Source of the DNA: Artemia franciscana
Lineage: Eukaryota; Arthropoda; Branchiopoda; Anostraca; Artemiidae
NCBI RefSeq assembly: GCF_032884065.1
Contig: NC_088873.1
Location: 1,302,001 to 1,366,000 of the forward strand
Reading direction: 5' to 3'
Length of the DNA: 64,000 bases
Shown here: positions 22,320 through 33,831 of the stretch, piece by piece
Numbering within the stretch: the stretch's first letter is position 1
How the letters are laid out: every line of letters begins with the position of its first letter
The notes under the pieces: generated by a model
What the model was told of the DNA's origin: nothing
What the model saw: only the letters and a program-made list of their open reading frames with translations
Database searches by the model: none
Made by a program: the position numbers and the translations under genes

Positions 22320-24873
22320 GTAGACACCTTAATTACCTTCATTTGCACTTCAGAGCGAATTAGTTGCAAGAACTGTGAAAGAAGTAGCAAGAACTGCTCC
22401 ATATTGATGATGGCAATAGATCTGGTCGCTGTGCTAAGGTCAAGCAACAAACCATAGGGACTAGAGAGTGCTGGAGAGATGCAATTTAAGCCCACTCGGT
22501 AACAGTGATCACATGGTAGGTATGGTTCAAGGACCATTCTCCAGCAATTTAGAGTTGGCACCACCGCACAACAGCAACTTTGGATAGAGTGTGTGAGATG
22601 GTTGGGTATGACAAGCTGCATCATCCTCCAAGCTAACTCTCTATTGTCTTCCACAACTGTTATGGTAGTGAGGGCTGGGAGGGGTTTTCCCACTGGAATC
22701 TCCATGGTTTGGCCTCCCATTCCTTGTCGAGCCTCTTTTTGAATTCCTTGGGCGAGGTTGCCGAGACTGTCTCTTGGCTTAGTTGGTTCCAATTGTTCAC
22801 CACTTGCTGGCTGAAAAAATCTAGTCGGACTTTGGTGTTAATGCTGGATTTGAACAGCTTTTTGGAAAGTCCTCGTGTTTGCTTTTGGTGGGGAGAGAAA
22901 GTGAACAGCTTCTGATCCGCTTGCTGGAGGTACCTGTAGGTGAGCAGAATGTCGTTACGCCTACGCTGAAAAACGAGTGTTGGGAGGTTAACAAATTGTA
23001 ATCTTTTGCAGTAGGACTGACTGTGTAAACTGTCGATGCATTTGGTGGCTCTCCTCTGGACACCCTCAACAAGCTGGATGTCACTCTTGTAAAAAGGACC
23101 AGCAACACATGTTCCAAGATCTAGGATTTGCCTGACCAGAGCTTTATATAATTTCAGAAAAACTATGGAGGATTGACTACTGATGGTTCTTTCCAGGAGT
23201 CCCAAAAATTTTCATTTGCTTTTGAAACTGCTTGGGCGGTGTGCTAGTGGAATTTTAAGCTGTCATCCAACAGGACTCCCAGGTCTCTACCACTACTAGA
23301 AGTAGGAATCAAACTGTCAATGACGTTTTGCTGTCATAAATAGTGTACTGGTGCTGTGGATTACCACAGCAGAAATGAAGAGTGACGCACTTTGAGATGT
23401 TGAAGGACAGAAGCCATTTATCTGCCCATGCTTGAATTTTGTTGAGATTGGCTTGTAGGCTAATGTTGTCTGCAGTACCAAATAGCTTGGAGTCATCAGT
23501 GTAAAGAGTCAAATGGTTTTTTGTTTCAGCTACCAGGTCATTGATATAGATGAGGAATAAGGTCGGTCTGAGGACAGTTCCTTGAGGGACGCTGCTCAGA
23601 ACTTGGCAAGGTGTTGAATAGATCTTTTCTCCATCCATGGTAAAAAGCCAAACCTTTTGCGTTCTGCCACCAAGGAAGTCCATTAGCCAGTCGACTAGTT
23701 TTTTTTATCAATGCCCATGGCTGTAAGTTTGGAGTGCAAATGACTATGGGGGACTTTGTCAAAGGCTTTTGCAATGTCTAGCAGAATTAGGTCGACAGGA
23801 AATCCTCTGTCAAGAAGCTGAGTAATTAGCTCATAAGTTTTGAGCAGGTTGGTTTTTGACTGACTTCCTGGGAAGAAAACCATGTTGTTTGTCCAAGATA
23901 ATGCTGTTGGAACCTAGGTGCTTGAGAAGTGTGTTGTTGACAATTCTCTCTAAAACCTTGGCGACAGCAGATGTAAGGCTTATAGGTCTGTAGTTTTCAG
24001 CTTTAGACTGGTCACCCTTTTTGAATATGGGTGTAACATAAGCAGTGAGGGAACAACTCTGCAATCGAGAGAAAACTGAAATAGATGGCACAAAGCAGGG
24101 AAATCTCGGTGGCTCTTTCTTTGAGCAACCTTGGATGGATTCCATTGGGGCCGGCTGATTTGTTGGCATCAATTTTTTTAGCCTCTTTTCCACCATAGGT
24201 ACAGTGATAACAACTGTACTCATGGGAGATGGTATGACATATTTAGGAGGGGGTGGAGGCTCACTATCTGGTTCTGTTGTTAAGACGGAAGTGAACTGGT
24301 TGTTTAGTAAGTTTGCTAGTTTCTGGGTGTCAGTCACTTCTCCTCCATCATCAGTAGTGAGGCATTTAACACAGCACCTAGTGTGGTCTTTACTAGACAC
24401 ATAATTCCAAAACTTTTTCAGATTACTCTTGCATTCATTGGCAAGTCTAAGCTCAAGCTTTTGGTACAGTTGTTTAGTTAAGTTTTGTAGTCTGTTCCAA
24501 GCTTGAACATACTTTTCATAGTGACCAGGCTTATCTCTTTTTTTTCCAGTGGTGCAATTTGTGATTTCTTTGTCTTTTAATGCTAGGGGTCATATACGGT
24601 AATGTCTTTGGTACAGGAACCAGCCTTTCTGTCATGTTTCTACTCTGAATCTCGGTGACAGCTGTCATGAATTTCTCCCACTGGTTGTCAACATTGCCCT
24701 GAAGTAGCTCATCCTAGTCGATAAGTCTTAGATCCTTTCTGATCGCCTCGTAATCCATGTAGACCTATCTTTTGTATTTACTTTTCACTGGATGTCTAGA
24801 GGTGATAATTTCTATGGCAAGATGGTTGCTTTCATTTTGATGGTCACAAACATCCCTGAAAGTTTCATTTTCC
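22320..24873 (-). pseudogene. CR1-like LINE, 5'-truncated (RT and C-terminal region)
   Basis: Minus-strand reading from 24873 gives the post-endonuclease linker, then RT. Order: DTQKLANLLNNQFTSVL, VTPIFKKGDQSKAENYRPIS, DKQHGFLPRKS, LILLDIAKAFDKVPHSHLH (motif A), VPQGTVLRPTLFLIYINDL (motif B), LYTDDSKLFG (motif C) and KWLLSFNISKC. The C-terminal region includes DLGTCVAGPFYKSDIQLVEG, RRATKCI and KEFKKRLDKEWEAK. Frameshifts occur near 23880, 23690 and 23300. The 5' end is cut inside the endonuclease-linker region, as with incomplete reverse transcription. A possible 6 bp target duplication TAGCCT lies at 22314-22319 and 24874-24879. The 3' end contains AAGGTAATTAAGG, shared with the LINE at 27306. 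Confidence 0.85.
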
Positions 24874-24879
24874 TAGCCT

Positions 24880-25340
24880 AAGCTCTTTAAAAGATAGCCA
24901 AAAGTAGCTAAAGTAAAATTTTGCCCCTACTTTACCTTAAAAATTCAGTTTAAATAGCAATATAAACAAATATAGACTATATAAAAGGCTATAGGTATTA
25001 GCCTAATCATTCAAAATTTTTTCAACTAAAAATTATAGGATGGTTTAGAAACTAGGTCTGTTTGATATGGTAATATTTGACTAACTCACCAATGTGATAG
25101 CTGTCTTCCTAAGAACCAACCTTTTTTAATAACCAAAAAACTCTTCTTCTGACTCCTTATGATGCTTAGCCTATCCAAGGCAGGCCTAGAACACCAAAAA
25201 CCCTTCAGATCCTAAGGAATATGCATAAGATCACGTACAGGTCACTGAAAAGCTAAGATTATTTCCATTATTTACATTTTCCTTGTCTTTTCTCTAGACT
25301 TAACGATTTCACATGTTTATCCATTTAAAAAAATATGTGG
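24880..25340. other. Non-coding stretch upstream of a candidate promoter
   Basis: Nothing assignable; AT-rich sequence between the truncated LINE and the CRE palindromes. Confidence 0.4.
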
Positions 25341-25343
25341 CAC

Positions 25344-25351
25344 TGACGTCA
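25344..25351. promoter_or_regulatory. Palindromic CRE/ATF site (TGACGTCA)
   Basis: Perfect 8-base cAMP-response element palindrome about 170 bases before the candidate start codon at 25519. CREB/ATF-family bZIP factors bind this sequence in animals. Use as a regulatory site here is inferred from position and pairing with a second copy. Confidence 0.45.
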
Positions 25352-25410
25352 CTTGTCCTCAATAATCTTTTTTTTTGGTGTTAGAAAGTGCAAGCCCACG
25401 GACAAGCCTC

Positions 25411-25418
25411 TGACGTCA
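25411..25418. promoter_or_regulatory. Second palindromic CRE/ATF site (TGACGTCA)
   Basis: Second perfect TGACGTCA, 67 bases after the first and about 100 bases before the candidate ATG. ACGTCT follows within a few bases. Two perfect copies this close in AT-rich DNA are unlikely by chance. Confidence 0.45.
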
Positions 25419-25518
25419 TTTACGTCTCATAAAACGCTTGGATTAGTCAGATATGTAATCGGACAAGTAAAAGAGCACGAGGTAAATATATTTAAATCAA
25501 ACACGCGCGAAATTAAAA

Positions 25519-25642
25519 ATGACTGAAGTTCAAAAGTATAAAGATAAAAATGGTGCTTTTGGCTGTGACGATTTAATTCAAATGACCAGAAACTCTAGCA
25601 ATAAGATGAAATTCAAAATTGCTAGTGTTCCATTTCATGAAA
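25519..25642 (+). CDS. Candidate first coding exon, unknown protein
   Basis: The ATG at 25519 sits in an AAAAATGAC context and opens 41 codons plus one base, up to a plausible donor (GAAA then GTAGGT) at 25643. The product begins MTEVQKYKDKNGAFGCDDLI and continues with NSSNKMKFKIASVPFHE, hydrophilic and protein-like. It directly follows two CRE palindromes and a relatively GC-richer patch, as expected for a promoter and first exon. It ends in phase 1, whereas the next candidate exon (26832) begins in phase 0, so an exon between them would be needed if they belong together. Family not recognised. Confidence 0.45.
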
Positions 25643-26831
25643 GTAGGTAGCCTATTCCTTTGCTGCATAGACTAGGATGTAAAATTAGGCTAGAGTCAGT
25701 TAGTTAGGGGCTATTGCATAGTAAAATTTTTATTATGTGATAGCCCCAAATGTTTTTTTAGGACCATCGAATGGCAAACACTTTCATATTGAACAATAGC
25801 ATATTAATGTGTTAGGTTCTGTAGTTTGTGTCTTTGTTCTTAGTTTTTCTTTACATGTCCTGTTTATTTTCTTTTTCCCTGTTGGTAAAGACCTCTGGAC
25901 ATGTGTCCAAAATATTCACTTTTATTATTAGGCCTATTAGTGAAGAAAACAGTACTTATCTGTTATAGTGCTGACCTCAAATTCTTTGTCTAAATAGAAC
26001 AGGAAAAAACCCATGATCACAATACACATCACACTTATCAATACAAATTGCAAACTAAATGAATTTGTTACATGATCAGAAAAACCAGTTCTAGCCTACT
26101 TCAATCAAGAATTAGATGTCAGTACTACTACAGATAAGTAGCCTACCATGAAAATGGTTTCTGTTTTTATTTTCCAGTGAAAAGTAAATAGTTTCATGCA
26201 AAATGTGTTACTCATGATTATTCTGCATATTATAAACTAAGAATTGTTTGTTAATATGTTTCCTCATGTAGAATTATCTATTTAGGCTTATATCACAATA
26301 AATATACAGTACAATGAAAGAAATTATTTGAAAAAAAACTAATTCTATTTCATTTCCATACATAATTATAATTGTTATCACGCTTTCATTCATTTTTATA
26401 TATCACTAAATTTGATTTTGTCCCTTAAGCAGTAGGCCTATGTAACTAAGCTCATTTTATGTAAATTTATTTGAACAATAGAAATTTAAATCTTGCTTGA
26501 TTCAAATAGTAGGAATGCACCCATAAAGTCTTTGCAATGAAAAATAAAATAGGGAACCAGAGGGAATTTAGTTTTATTGTTTGAAAGTAAATCAGTAAAT
26601 CAATGCAAGCAGAATTCTGGCTTTCAGGCCACAACATTAAAAATAAACAATAGTAATTCTACTGCTCTTTCCAAATACAGTTATTACTGTTGTCAGAATT
26701 GTCCCCCCTCCAGATAGGGATGAAGTCCTAGCTTCAGAAGCCCCTATATAAGAAAGTTTCTTAAATTGAAGATGTCAGTTACTTTTAAGTAACTGATGTA
26801 TCACTAATCTTTTACCTTCATCTATCTCTAG

Positions 26832-26967
26832 GTTATAAATGATGGTTTAGTGTTTCTTTTGGAGGAGTTAATAAAGATTCTGCAAGGAAAATATTCCTTG
26901 GGAGATTTTTCCAAATTGAAGCGTATCATCAAACAAACACACTCTTCAAGTACTTTGTCCTTGGTGT
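26832..26967 (+). CDS. Candidate internal exon, unknown protein
   Basis: The acceptor CTTCATCTATCTCTAG ends at 26831, and the donor at 26968 has perfect GTAAGT although the preceding base is T. The frame is open: INDGLVFLLEELIKILQGKY then SLGDFSKLKRIIKQTHSS. It is amphipathic and helical in character and looks like genuine coding text. It ends in phase 1, which joins in frame with the exon at 53797. The 26 kb in between is mostly transposons, so the link is inferred. Family not recognised. Confidence 0.5.
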
Positions 26968-27305
26968 GTAAGTCTTAAGGTAATAAGACAAAGCCCTTGC
27001 AAGCTAGGTTGGTAGACATTTCATCCCTAGTCTTCTGGTGGTAATCCTACTGCATGACCTGATCATGGCAGAGAAGTGAAAATGGCACCATATTTGAGTG
27101 CTAGGTATACACATAGAGGTTGCCAGCTAGATGAGGACTTGCTGGTCAAATACATCCCAAGAAACATCCATGATTATGCCTAATTTTTGCGTTTAGAAAA
27201 ACACTACAGTATCCCTGGTAGGTGATGCACTCCCATTAGGGAAGATGATGGGGGGTGAAAAATTGAACAAGCCTTCCCAGATAGGAAAATCCCCTTGGAG
27301 ATTCG

Positions 27306-28403
27306 ATTACCTTACCTTAATTACCTTAACCATCTGAGAGCTTTAAGGTCTTCCAGACCTGTAGTGCTCTTGAGTTGATGACTGCCAGTTGAACCTCCAC
27401 TGTTTCTTCTCCCACTCTTTGTCAAGTTGGTTTTTGAAGGACTGGATGGAGGGAGTACTGACAGTTGAATCTTTCAGTTTATTCCAATGATTTATGACTC
27501 TTCTTGAAAAGAATGTTTGGCGAGTTTTAAATTGGGAGCTTGACTTTGGTAGCTTATTGGAGTGTCCTCTTGTGTTGTGTTGGCTGGTACTGAGATTGCC
27601 ACCAAATATTGCTGACTTTTTGTTCTGTAGCTTGTAAGTAAGCATCATATCACTGTGCAAGCATCAGTAAACCAGAGTGGGTAGTTTGAGGTACTTGAGG
27701 CAGTCCTCATATGAGGTTGATGCTAGACTTCTTATGCATTTTGTTGCTTGTCTCTGTATGTTTTTGATGAGTCTCACATCTTGTTGATAAGAAGGACCAG
27801 CAAGACACATGCCAAAATCGAGATGAGGTCTGACAAGAGCCTTATATAATTTTATAAATATAGATGCCTGTCTGCTGTTGATGGTTTGTTTTAATAGTCC
27901 AAGACTGGAGCTTGCACGGGAAACAACATGTGGACATGGCTGTGAAATTTAAGTTTATCATCAATAATTACACCTAGATCCCTTTCTTCAGTTCTGTTCT
28001 TTAATTGCTCTCTTACTTTGGTGGTGGGGTTGTAGATTGTGTAGTTTGCCATTAGGTCCAAGGTGTAATACACAGCTCTTTCCTACATTAAATTGGAGAA
28101 GTCAGTCATGGGTCCAAGCTTGTAACTCATCTATGTTGTGCTGGATACTCTGAGGGCAAGCAATACCAAAGAGTTTGGCATCATCAGTGAGCAAGTGCAT
28201 GCCATTTTCACTATGGTTAAATATGTCATTGATGTAAATGAGAAAGAGAGTTGGACCCAGCACAGTTCCCTGTGGTACTTTGCTCATTACTTCAGCCTCA
28301 TCAGAGTATATTGGTTTGCCATCTGTAGTCGTTGCTATTTCATCTGTAGCAAATAAGCAAACTTTCTGCTTGCGGTTTGTAAGGAAATTCATTAGCCAGT
28401 CTA
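27306..28403 (-). pseudogene. CR1-like LINE L-c, 3' portion (RT motifs B-C to tail)
   Basis: Minus-strand continuation of the LINE at 32717-36160, cut by the nested LINE at 28404. Reads VDWLMNFLTNRKQKVCLF, VPQGTVLGPTLFLIYINDIF (motif B), LLTDDAKLFGIA (motif C) and LGVIIDDKLKFHSH. The C-terminal region follows at 27660-27343, with SQFKTRQTFFSRRVINHWNK and KNQLDKEWEKKQWRF. It ends in a short 3' tail of GGTAATTAAGG type at about 27330-27306. Several frameshifts are present. Same clade as the copy at 22320-24873. Confidence 0.9.
28399..28403. other. Left 5 bp target-site duplication (TCTAC) of the nested LINE
   Basis: TCTAC here is repeated at 32717-32721 directly after the ATTC tail. Removing 28404-32721 restores an uninterrupted reading through the host LINE (INQVV followed by VDWLMNF). 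Confidence 0.8.
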
Positions 28404-28798
28404 CGACCAGTCAACAACTAATTGAATTTAAGCCGAATTAACTCTGTACCTGTTTGGAATAAATAACGAGTGAAACACTTTTGAACTTGTAATTGAAACT
28501 TGTTTGATAAATTTATAAACTTGTGTATGGTTACGGCTTAAGGATTATTTATGGATTGTGGCTGTGAGTTAGTATTCAGCACTACTATCATCTGAGTCGT
28601 GCATTGAAATATTTGGATTACTTGCAAATCACTGGATTACTAGCCCCACTCAAAGATAAGTTATTATTTATTCTCATTGCATTCATTTAGCAAGTGTGGA
28701 TCATTTCATAATTGTGCTTATTGAGAACTTCTCTGTGGATATACCTCTTTCACTTAATTGTTTTTGGACTGATGCTGAGCTGTGAGTGAAATTTGCTT

Positions 28799-29914
28799 AT
28801 GATGGACAATTGGAATACCAGTACGCTTTATTATTGCCCAGTTTTGAATTTTGCTCAGCACAATCTCGATGGGGAGTTGGACCATCAGTCTATTGTGAAA
28901 TACGCTAGTGATTTTTTCCCGTATGAAGATGTTCTTGGAGCTAAGAAACTTTTATATATCAATTGCTTCCCAGATGAGCCTATACCTCGTCGTTCGGGAT
29001 CCAGTGCTAAGAATAGTTCATTGTCGGACATTATCGCTACTCTTTCTTGCTGCTCTGCAGAAAATATTGATATTCCAGAGTTCGTGATCAAATCCCCTTC
29101 TGAAGTCCCTAGCATTCCGGCGTCAGCTTATTCTATCCTTACCGCCAAAGTCAACCAGTGCCTTGATCAGTTAAAATTGCTTGCTCACCTCAATAGTCCA
29201 ACAACGTCTATTAATAGTTCTTTGGTCTCAGATAGTAAGGGTACCAATCACAAACCCTCGTACGCTGTTGTTCTTAAATATCTGCCTCCAGAACTAAGAG
29301 ACCCCGTTTCTCGCAAGAAAAAGCTTGATTCTTTCGCCGGACATGACGGTATTGTGTCGGTAAAGTCCGATCCGGTAAGGAAAAGATGGGTTGTTGTTAC
29401 GCGGGATAAAGTTTCCGCCAATTCTCTTGCCGCATCTGCTGTTGCGAGCTATCCAAATATTCTTGCTAAAGTGATTGATCGCAAACCTCTTGGAGTAATT
29501 AGGGGACTTCCCGATAGTGTTTATAGCAGTATACTCATCTCCGTTATTCCTGGTCTTGTTGAGGCCAGCCAGATCGGCTCTTCTCATACATTCCGTTTAG
29601 AGTTCCTTGATTCCGCTGCACTAAAATCTGCCATTGCTACAGGGCTGCGCTTGGGTTACGAGTCTTTTAAAATATCGGAATACAAAGAATTGCCCAGACG
29701 GTGTGTTAGATGCCAAAGTATCCATTATTCGTTAGCTCACTGCCCATGTGCCCCAAGTAAGATGAAGTGCTCTAAATGTTCTGGATCCCATTCTAATACT
29801 AAAGACAATCCTTGCTTAGAGGCTTCGAAATGTGCCAACTGCGGCGAAGCTCATGTTTCCTATAGTATGAATTGCCCAGTGATAAAACGCGCTCTGAACT
29901 CTGCTCCAAAATGA
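28799..29914 (+). CDS. LINE ORF1 (gag-like, three CCHC zinc knuckles)
   Basis: The ORF is intact at 371 codons from the ATG at 28799 (a second ATG follows at 28802; an upstream TTG is not needed). The N-terminal half is Ser-rich with no clear fold. The middle (about residues 155-295) has an RRM-like character, with SYAVVLKYLPPELRDP and VKSDPVRKRWVVVTRDK. The C-terminus has three knuckles of CX2CX3HXnC type: CVRCQSIH, CSKCSGSH and CANCGEAHVSYSMNC. This is the layout of jockey/I-type ORF1 proteins, which bind element RNA and act as chaperones in the RNP. The stop overlaps the ORF2 start in ATGA (29911-29914), so ORF2 probably depends on termination-reinitiation. Confidence 0.9.
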   Translation: MMDNWNTSTLYYCPVLNFAQHNLDGELDHQSIVKYASDFFPYEDVLGAKKLLYINCFPDEPIPRRSGSSAKNSSLSDIIATLSCCSAENIDIPEFVIKSPSEVPSIPASAYSILTAKVNQCLDQLKLLAHLNSPTTSINSSLVSDSKGTNHKPSYAVVLKYLPPELRDPVSRKKKLDSFAGHDGIVSVKSDPVRKRWVVVTRDKVSANSLAASAVASYPNILAKVIDRKPLGVIRGLPDSVYSSILISVIPGLVEASQIGSSHTFRLEFLDSAALKSAIATGLRLGYESFKISEYKELPRRCVRCQSIHYSLAHCPCAPSKMKCSKCSGSHSNTKDNPCLEASKCANCGEAHVSYSMNCPVIKRALNSAPK

Positions 29915-32543
29915 ACCAAGCCACTATTTTAAGTTTTGCTTCTCTTAATATTAATGGCACAAAAGACAAAGACTTGTTAATTAATGAATTATTAGTCCAT
30001 GACATAGTGTTCTTGCAAGAACATCTCTTGACCAAATCAAACGTTTCTAGCCTGAAGCAATCTTCTGTCCACCATTTCTTTTTGCAAGAGGCCAAGAAAA
30101 CTAGAGGTCACCCTTCCGGTGGCCTAGCAATTTTTTTCCGTTCCCCATCAAAGCCCTCTGTGATTCATTGTGATGATAACATCTTAGCAATTCAATGTGA
30201 CAGTACTGCCTTATAAACGTTTACTTACCTTGCGATCGACGTTCTATAGCATCGTTCACATCTTTCGCTAAATGTTGCTCCAGTTTAAAGTCTCTACTCG
30301 AAAGTCTACGTTTGAAAGACCTAAATTGGGTTTTAGCTGGTGACCTTAACTGTGACATTCTTGGTACCTCCGATAGATCAATCCTCTTGCTAGAATCCCT
30401 TCCTAGCATATATCACGTCGCAGTTAAGAGCCTCCCATTCACGTATATTCATAACAGAGGCTGTTCAAAATCGAACCCGGATCACGTGATCTCTTCCAGT
30501 TCCAGCTTAATATCATCGATTGTCAGGGTGGACGAAGAGAAGATTGACGACGATCACCTTATTCTTAGCTGTAATTTGTCCTGTGAGCTATCTGGCAAAA
30601 TACTTTCGGCTCAGCCGAAGTGGCATACAAAGTTGAATTGGGATCGTGCTAATGTCCCACTATACCTTGCTACGCTAACTGCTTTACTCTCGACCATAAA
30701 CGTGCCATATCACCTGCTGCAAACGTCAGTTTCCTCGCCTTCAAGTACATTTGACCTAAATTTCTATTATTGTCAAATCGTCCATTGCCTTAAATCACCT
30801 TCCAAAGCTACAGTGCCTGTGGATAAAGTTGGGATTGGTACAAGAAAGCCTAATTGGAACGTCGATCCTGAAGTAAAACGTGCTAAGCAAAAAGCCAATA
30901 TCATGTGACCGACCATCTTCCGGAGCTGTTTTCTCTGTGAAACAAAAGTGTAAACTTGAATATAAGGCCAGCTTGAAGAGGGCACGCTTGAATGCATGGC
31001 CAGGCCCCACCAATAAGGCTTCCTGGAATAAGGTTATTAATAGTGAGAAATGCTCCCCATCTACCCTATCTTGTCTCCACCTAGTTAATTTTGTTAATCA
31101 TTATAAGCGTGTGTTCAGTGTATTTAATAGTTTTCTTCAGTCTTTTATTATAAGTTGCTTAAACCGCTTTTACCATATTGTCTCCTGCAGGCTCATGTCC
31201 AGCCTGTAGCAATATCTGAAATTCGCCGGGCTTTAAGAAAAATTAAGCGTTCAAATAGCCTTGATGGTGACCGCCTTTCTTACCGTTTTTTTGCTTATGA
31301 TTGTCCTGCTCTACTTAACCATCTACAAATATTTTTCCAGTCTTGCTTAGCACAGTCGCTTGTTCCTGATAGTTTCCTTTGTGGCCGTGTAACGTCTATT
31401 CAAAAGCGAGGCAAGGACCCCACGTCATGTGTGAATTATCGTCCCATTACAGTATCGTGTTTCTTAAGTAAGTTGCTTGAACATTTATTGCTACCAGAAA
31501 TTGAGTCGAATTGTGATTTTACGCCTTTTCAATTTGGTTTTCGGAAAAGTTTCGGTTGCTCCCATGCACATCATGTTTTAAGCCAACTCATGAAAGATGC
31601 CGTAAAAGCTAAAATGTCTTTATACTGTCTTACTGTTGATATTTCTGGAGCTTTCGACAATATTGTGCACTCTCAGGCTCTATTTTCCCTTGCGTCTTCA
31701 GGTGTTAATCCTTCCGTACTAAGTTTATTGTCTTCTTGGTATTCAAAGTCTAAAATTCAAGTTACCTGGAATGGCCAAATATCTGACCCGGTAAAAATTA
31801 ATAAGGGAGTTCGGCAAGGTGCCGTATTGTCTCCTAGTGTATTTAAATGCGTGCTTGCATCGTGCCTGCGTCCCCTTAGAAGTTCTGTTTTTTACGGTAA
31901 TACTGGTTTGTCTTCTATTGCATATGCAGATGACGTTCTTCTTGTTGCCCGGACTCGCTGTGGATTGCTTTCTAATTTTACTATATTAACCAATGAACTA
32001 TCTAAGATTGGACTGTCAGTCAATGCGTCTAAATGCGAGTTTATTTGTTTTAATAGCCCTTATGCGGTCGCTCCATTCGTTACTGGGACTGCAGTTCTAC
32101 CGTGTTCTTCTTTAGTTAGTTGGCTTGGTCTGTGTTTCGGCCCAACACTTTCCGCTACCTGTTCATCCCTAGTGAATCAAGCCGTGAAAAACCTACGCGT
32201 CGCTTATGGAAAAATATTCCCAAACAAAAGCCGTTACAACCGCAACGGTTTGTGCATGATTTATAACGCTTATTCCGCTTCTGTGCTTTTGTTTTTATCA
32301 GGTATGGCTCATCTGTTTCGTAAGAAAGATCGACATACTCTACGTACGGCTTATTTCAGATATTGTAAATTCCTCCTCCGGCTTCCTAGATGGCACCAAA
32401 ACAAAAAAATAATTGCTCGATTTGGTTTAGTAGATGTGCCTTCTCGGATTCGGTCTTCCAGTGATGATTTATGTAAAAAGACTGTCAACTTTATTCACGT
32501 TTATTACCCTCTGCAGCCTTTTTTCCATATTGATACTGGTTGA
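29911..32543 (+). pseudogene. LINE ORF2 (APE endonuclease and RT), frameshifted
   Basis: Starts at the ATG overlapping the ORF1 stop. Frame 1 (29911-30216) holds the endonuclease start: SLNINGTKDK and DIVFLQEH (catalytic Glu). The reading shifts near 30210-30230 to a frame with VLAGDLNCDI and DDDHLILS, completing the endonuclease motifs. It shifts again near 30890-30908 for the linker and once more near 31155-31209 into the RT. The RT has VNYRPITVSCFLSKLLE, FQFGFRKSFGC, LTVDISGAFDNI (motif A), KGVRQGAVLSP (motif B) and AYADDVLL (motif C, intact). It ends at 32543 without an RNase H domain. At least three frameshifts inactivate it, although the RT catalytic residues survive. Confidence 0.88.
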
Positions 32544-32676
32544 TTAGCATATTGTCTTTTGTTAGTTTGAATTTTGTTTTTCTTCGCTGTTTATTGTATT
32601 TGTTTTTGTTTATTTATTTATATTTATTTATAATACTCCGTACTTTGTGTTTTTTATACTTTACGGGTAATAAAGT

Positions 32677-32716
32677 TCATTCGTTCATTCATTCATTCGT
32701 TCATTCATTCATTCAT
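32677..32716 (+). repeat. ATTC-repeat 3' tail of the nested LINE
   Basis: About ten ATTC units with occasional ATTCG, directly after AATAAAG in the element's 3' end and directly before the right target duplication. Confidence 0.9.
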
Positions 32717-33831
32717 TCTACAACAACCTGATTGATGCCAATAGCAGATATTTTGGAGTGCAGTCGACTGTGAGGAACCTTGTCAAAAGCCTTAGCAAAG
32801 TCCAGCAGGAGCAGGTCAACCAGATGTCTGTGGTCAATTAGGTCTGTGATATCCTTGTATGATTCCTAGAGGTTTGTTTCAATTGATTTCCCTAACTGGA
32901 AGCCATGCTGTTTGGGGGACAAGATCTTGTTGGTTGTCAAATGGTTAAGGATTGAATCATTGACTATGCACTCAAGTATTTTGATGACAACTGAGGTCAG
33001 GCTAATTGGCTGATAGTTTTCAGGCTTGGAACAATTACCTTTCTTGAAAACCGGTGTAATGTTGGCTATTTTCCAGTCTACTGGCATCTCTCTAGAGGTA
33101 AGTGATGTCTGGAAAATTCTCCTAAGTGGTTCTGCTATGATAGCTGCAGTTTCTTTTAATAGCCTGGGGTGTAGGCTATCTGGTCCTGGCGATTTGTTAG
33201 TATCTAATTTCTGTAAGCGTCTGAGAACCTCTGTATGCAATAGAGTGATGCTTTCCATTGGGGATGTAACAATGTATTCAGGTTGAAGAGGGTAAAGGAC
33301 CATTGGGTTCAGTGGTGAAAACAGAAATGATTCGCTGATTTAATGAGTTTGCAAGCTTGTTGATATCAGATATTTCTTCACCTTCCTTAGTTACTAGTTT
33401 CCCAATGCCTTGTCTGTTATGGTCTTGGCTAGAGACATAACATAGGATGTTACAATGTATTCAGGTGAAGAGGGTAAAGGACCATTGGGTTCAGTGGTGG
33501 AAACAGAAACGAATTGCTGATTTAATGAGTTTGCAAGCTTGTTGATATCAGATATTTCTTCACCTTCCTTAGTTACTAGTTTCCTGATTCCTTGTCTATT
33601 ATGGTCTTGACTAGAGACATATCACCAAAATTTCTTTGGATTCGTCTTAGATTTGTCTGCATGTTTAGATTCGAAGCTTGTGTATAAATTGTGTGTTAAA
33701 TTTTTAAGTCTGTTCCTGCTCTTTGAAAATTTTTCTTTGTTTTCAGGGGATGGATGTTTTTTGTATTTCTTCCATTGTCTCTTTTTTTGGTTAATTTCCT
33801 TCTTAATATCTTTTGTCATTGTCAGTAGTGT

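Larger units (their letters stand above)
28404..32716 (+). mobile_element. Nested jockey/I-type LINE, structurally complete (4.3 kb)
   Basis: A complete non-LTR retrotransposon on the plus strand: 5' UTR (28404-28798), ORF1 with zinc knuckles (28799-29914), ORF2 with endonuclease and reverse transcriptase (29911-32543), then a 3' UTR ending in AATAAAG and an ATTC-repeat tail (32677-32716). It sits inside an opposite-strand CR1-like LINE with a 5 bp target duplication. ORF1 is intact while ORF2 carries several frameshifts, so the element is dead but younger than its host element. The microsatellite-like tail in place of poly(A) is a feature of several LINE clades; the exact clade is not assigned. 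Confidence 0.9.
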
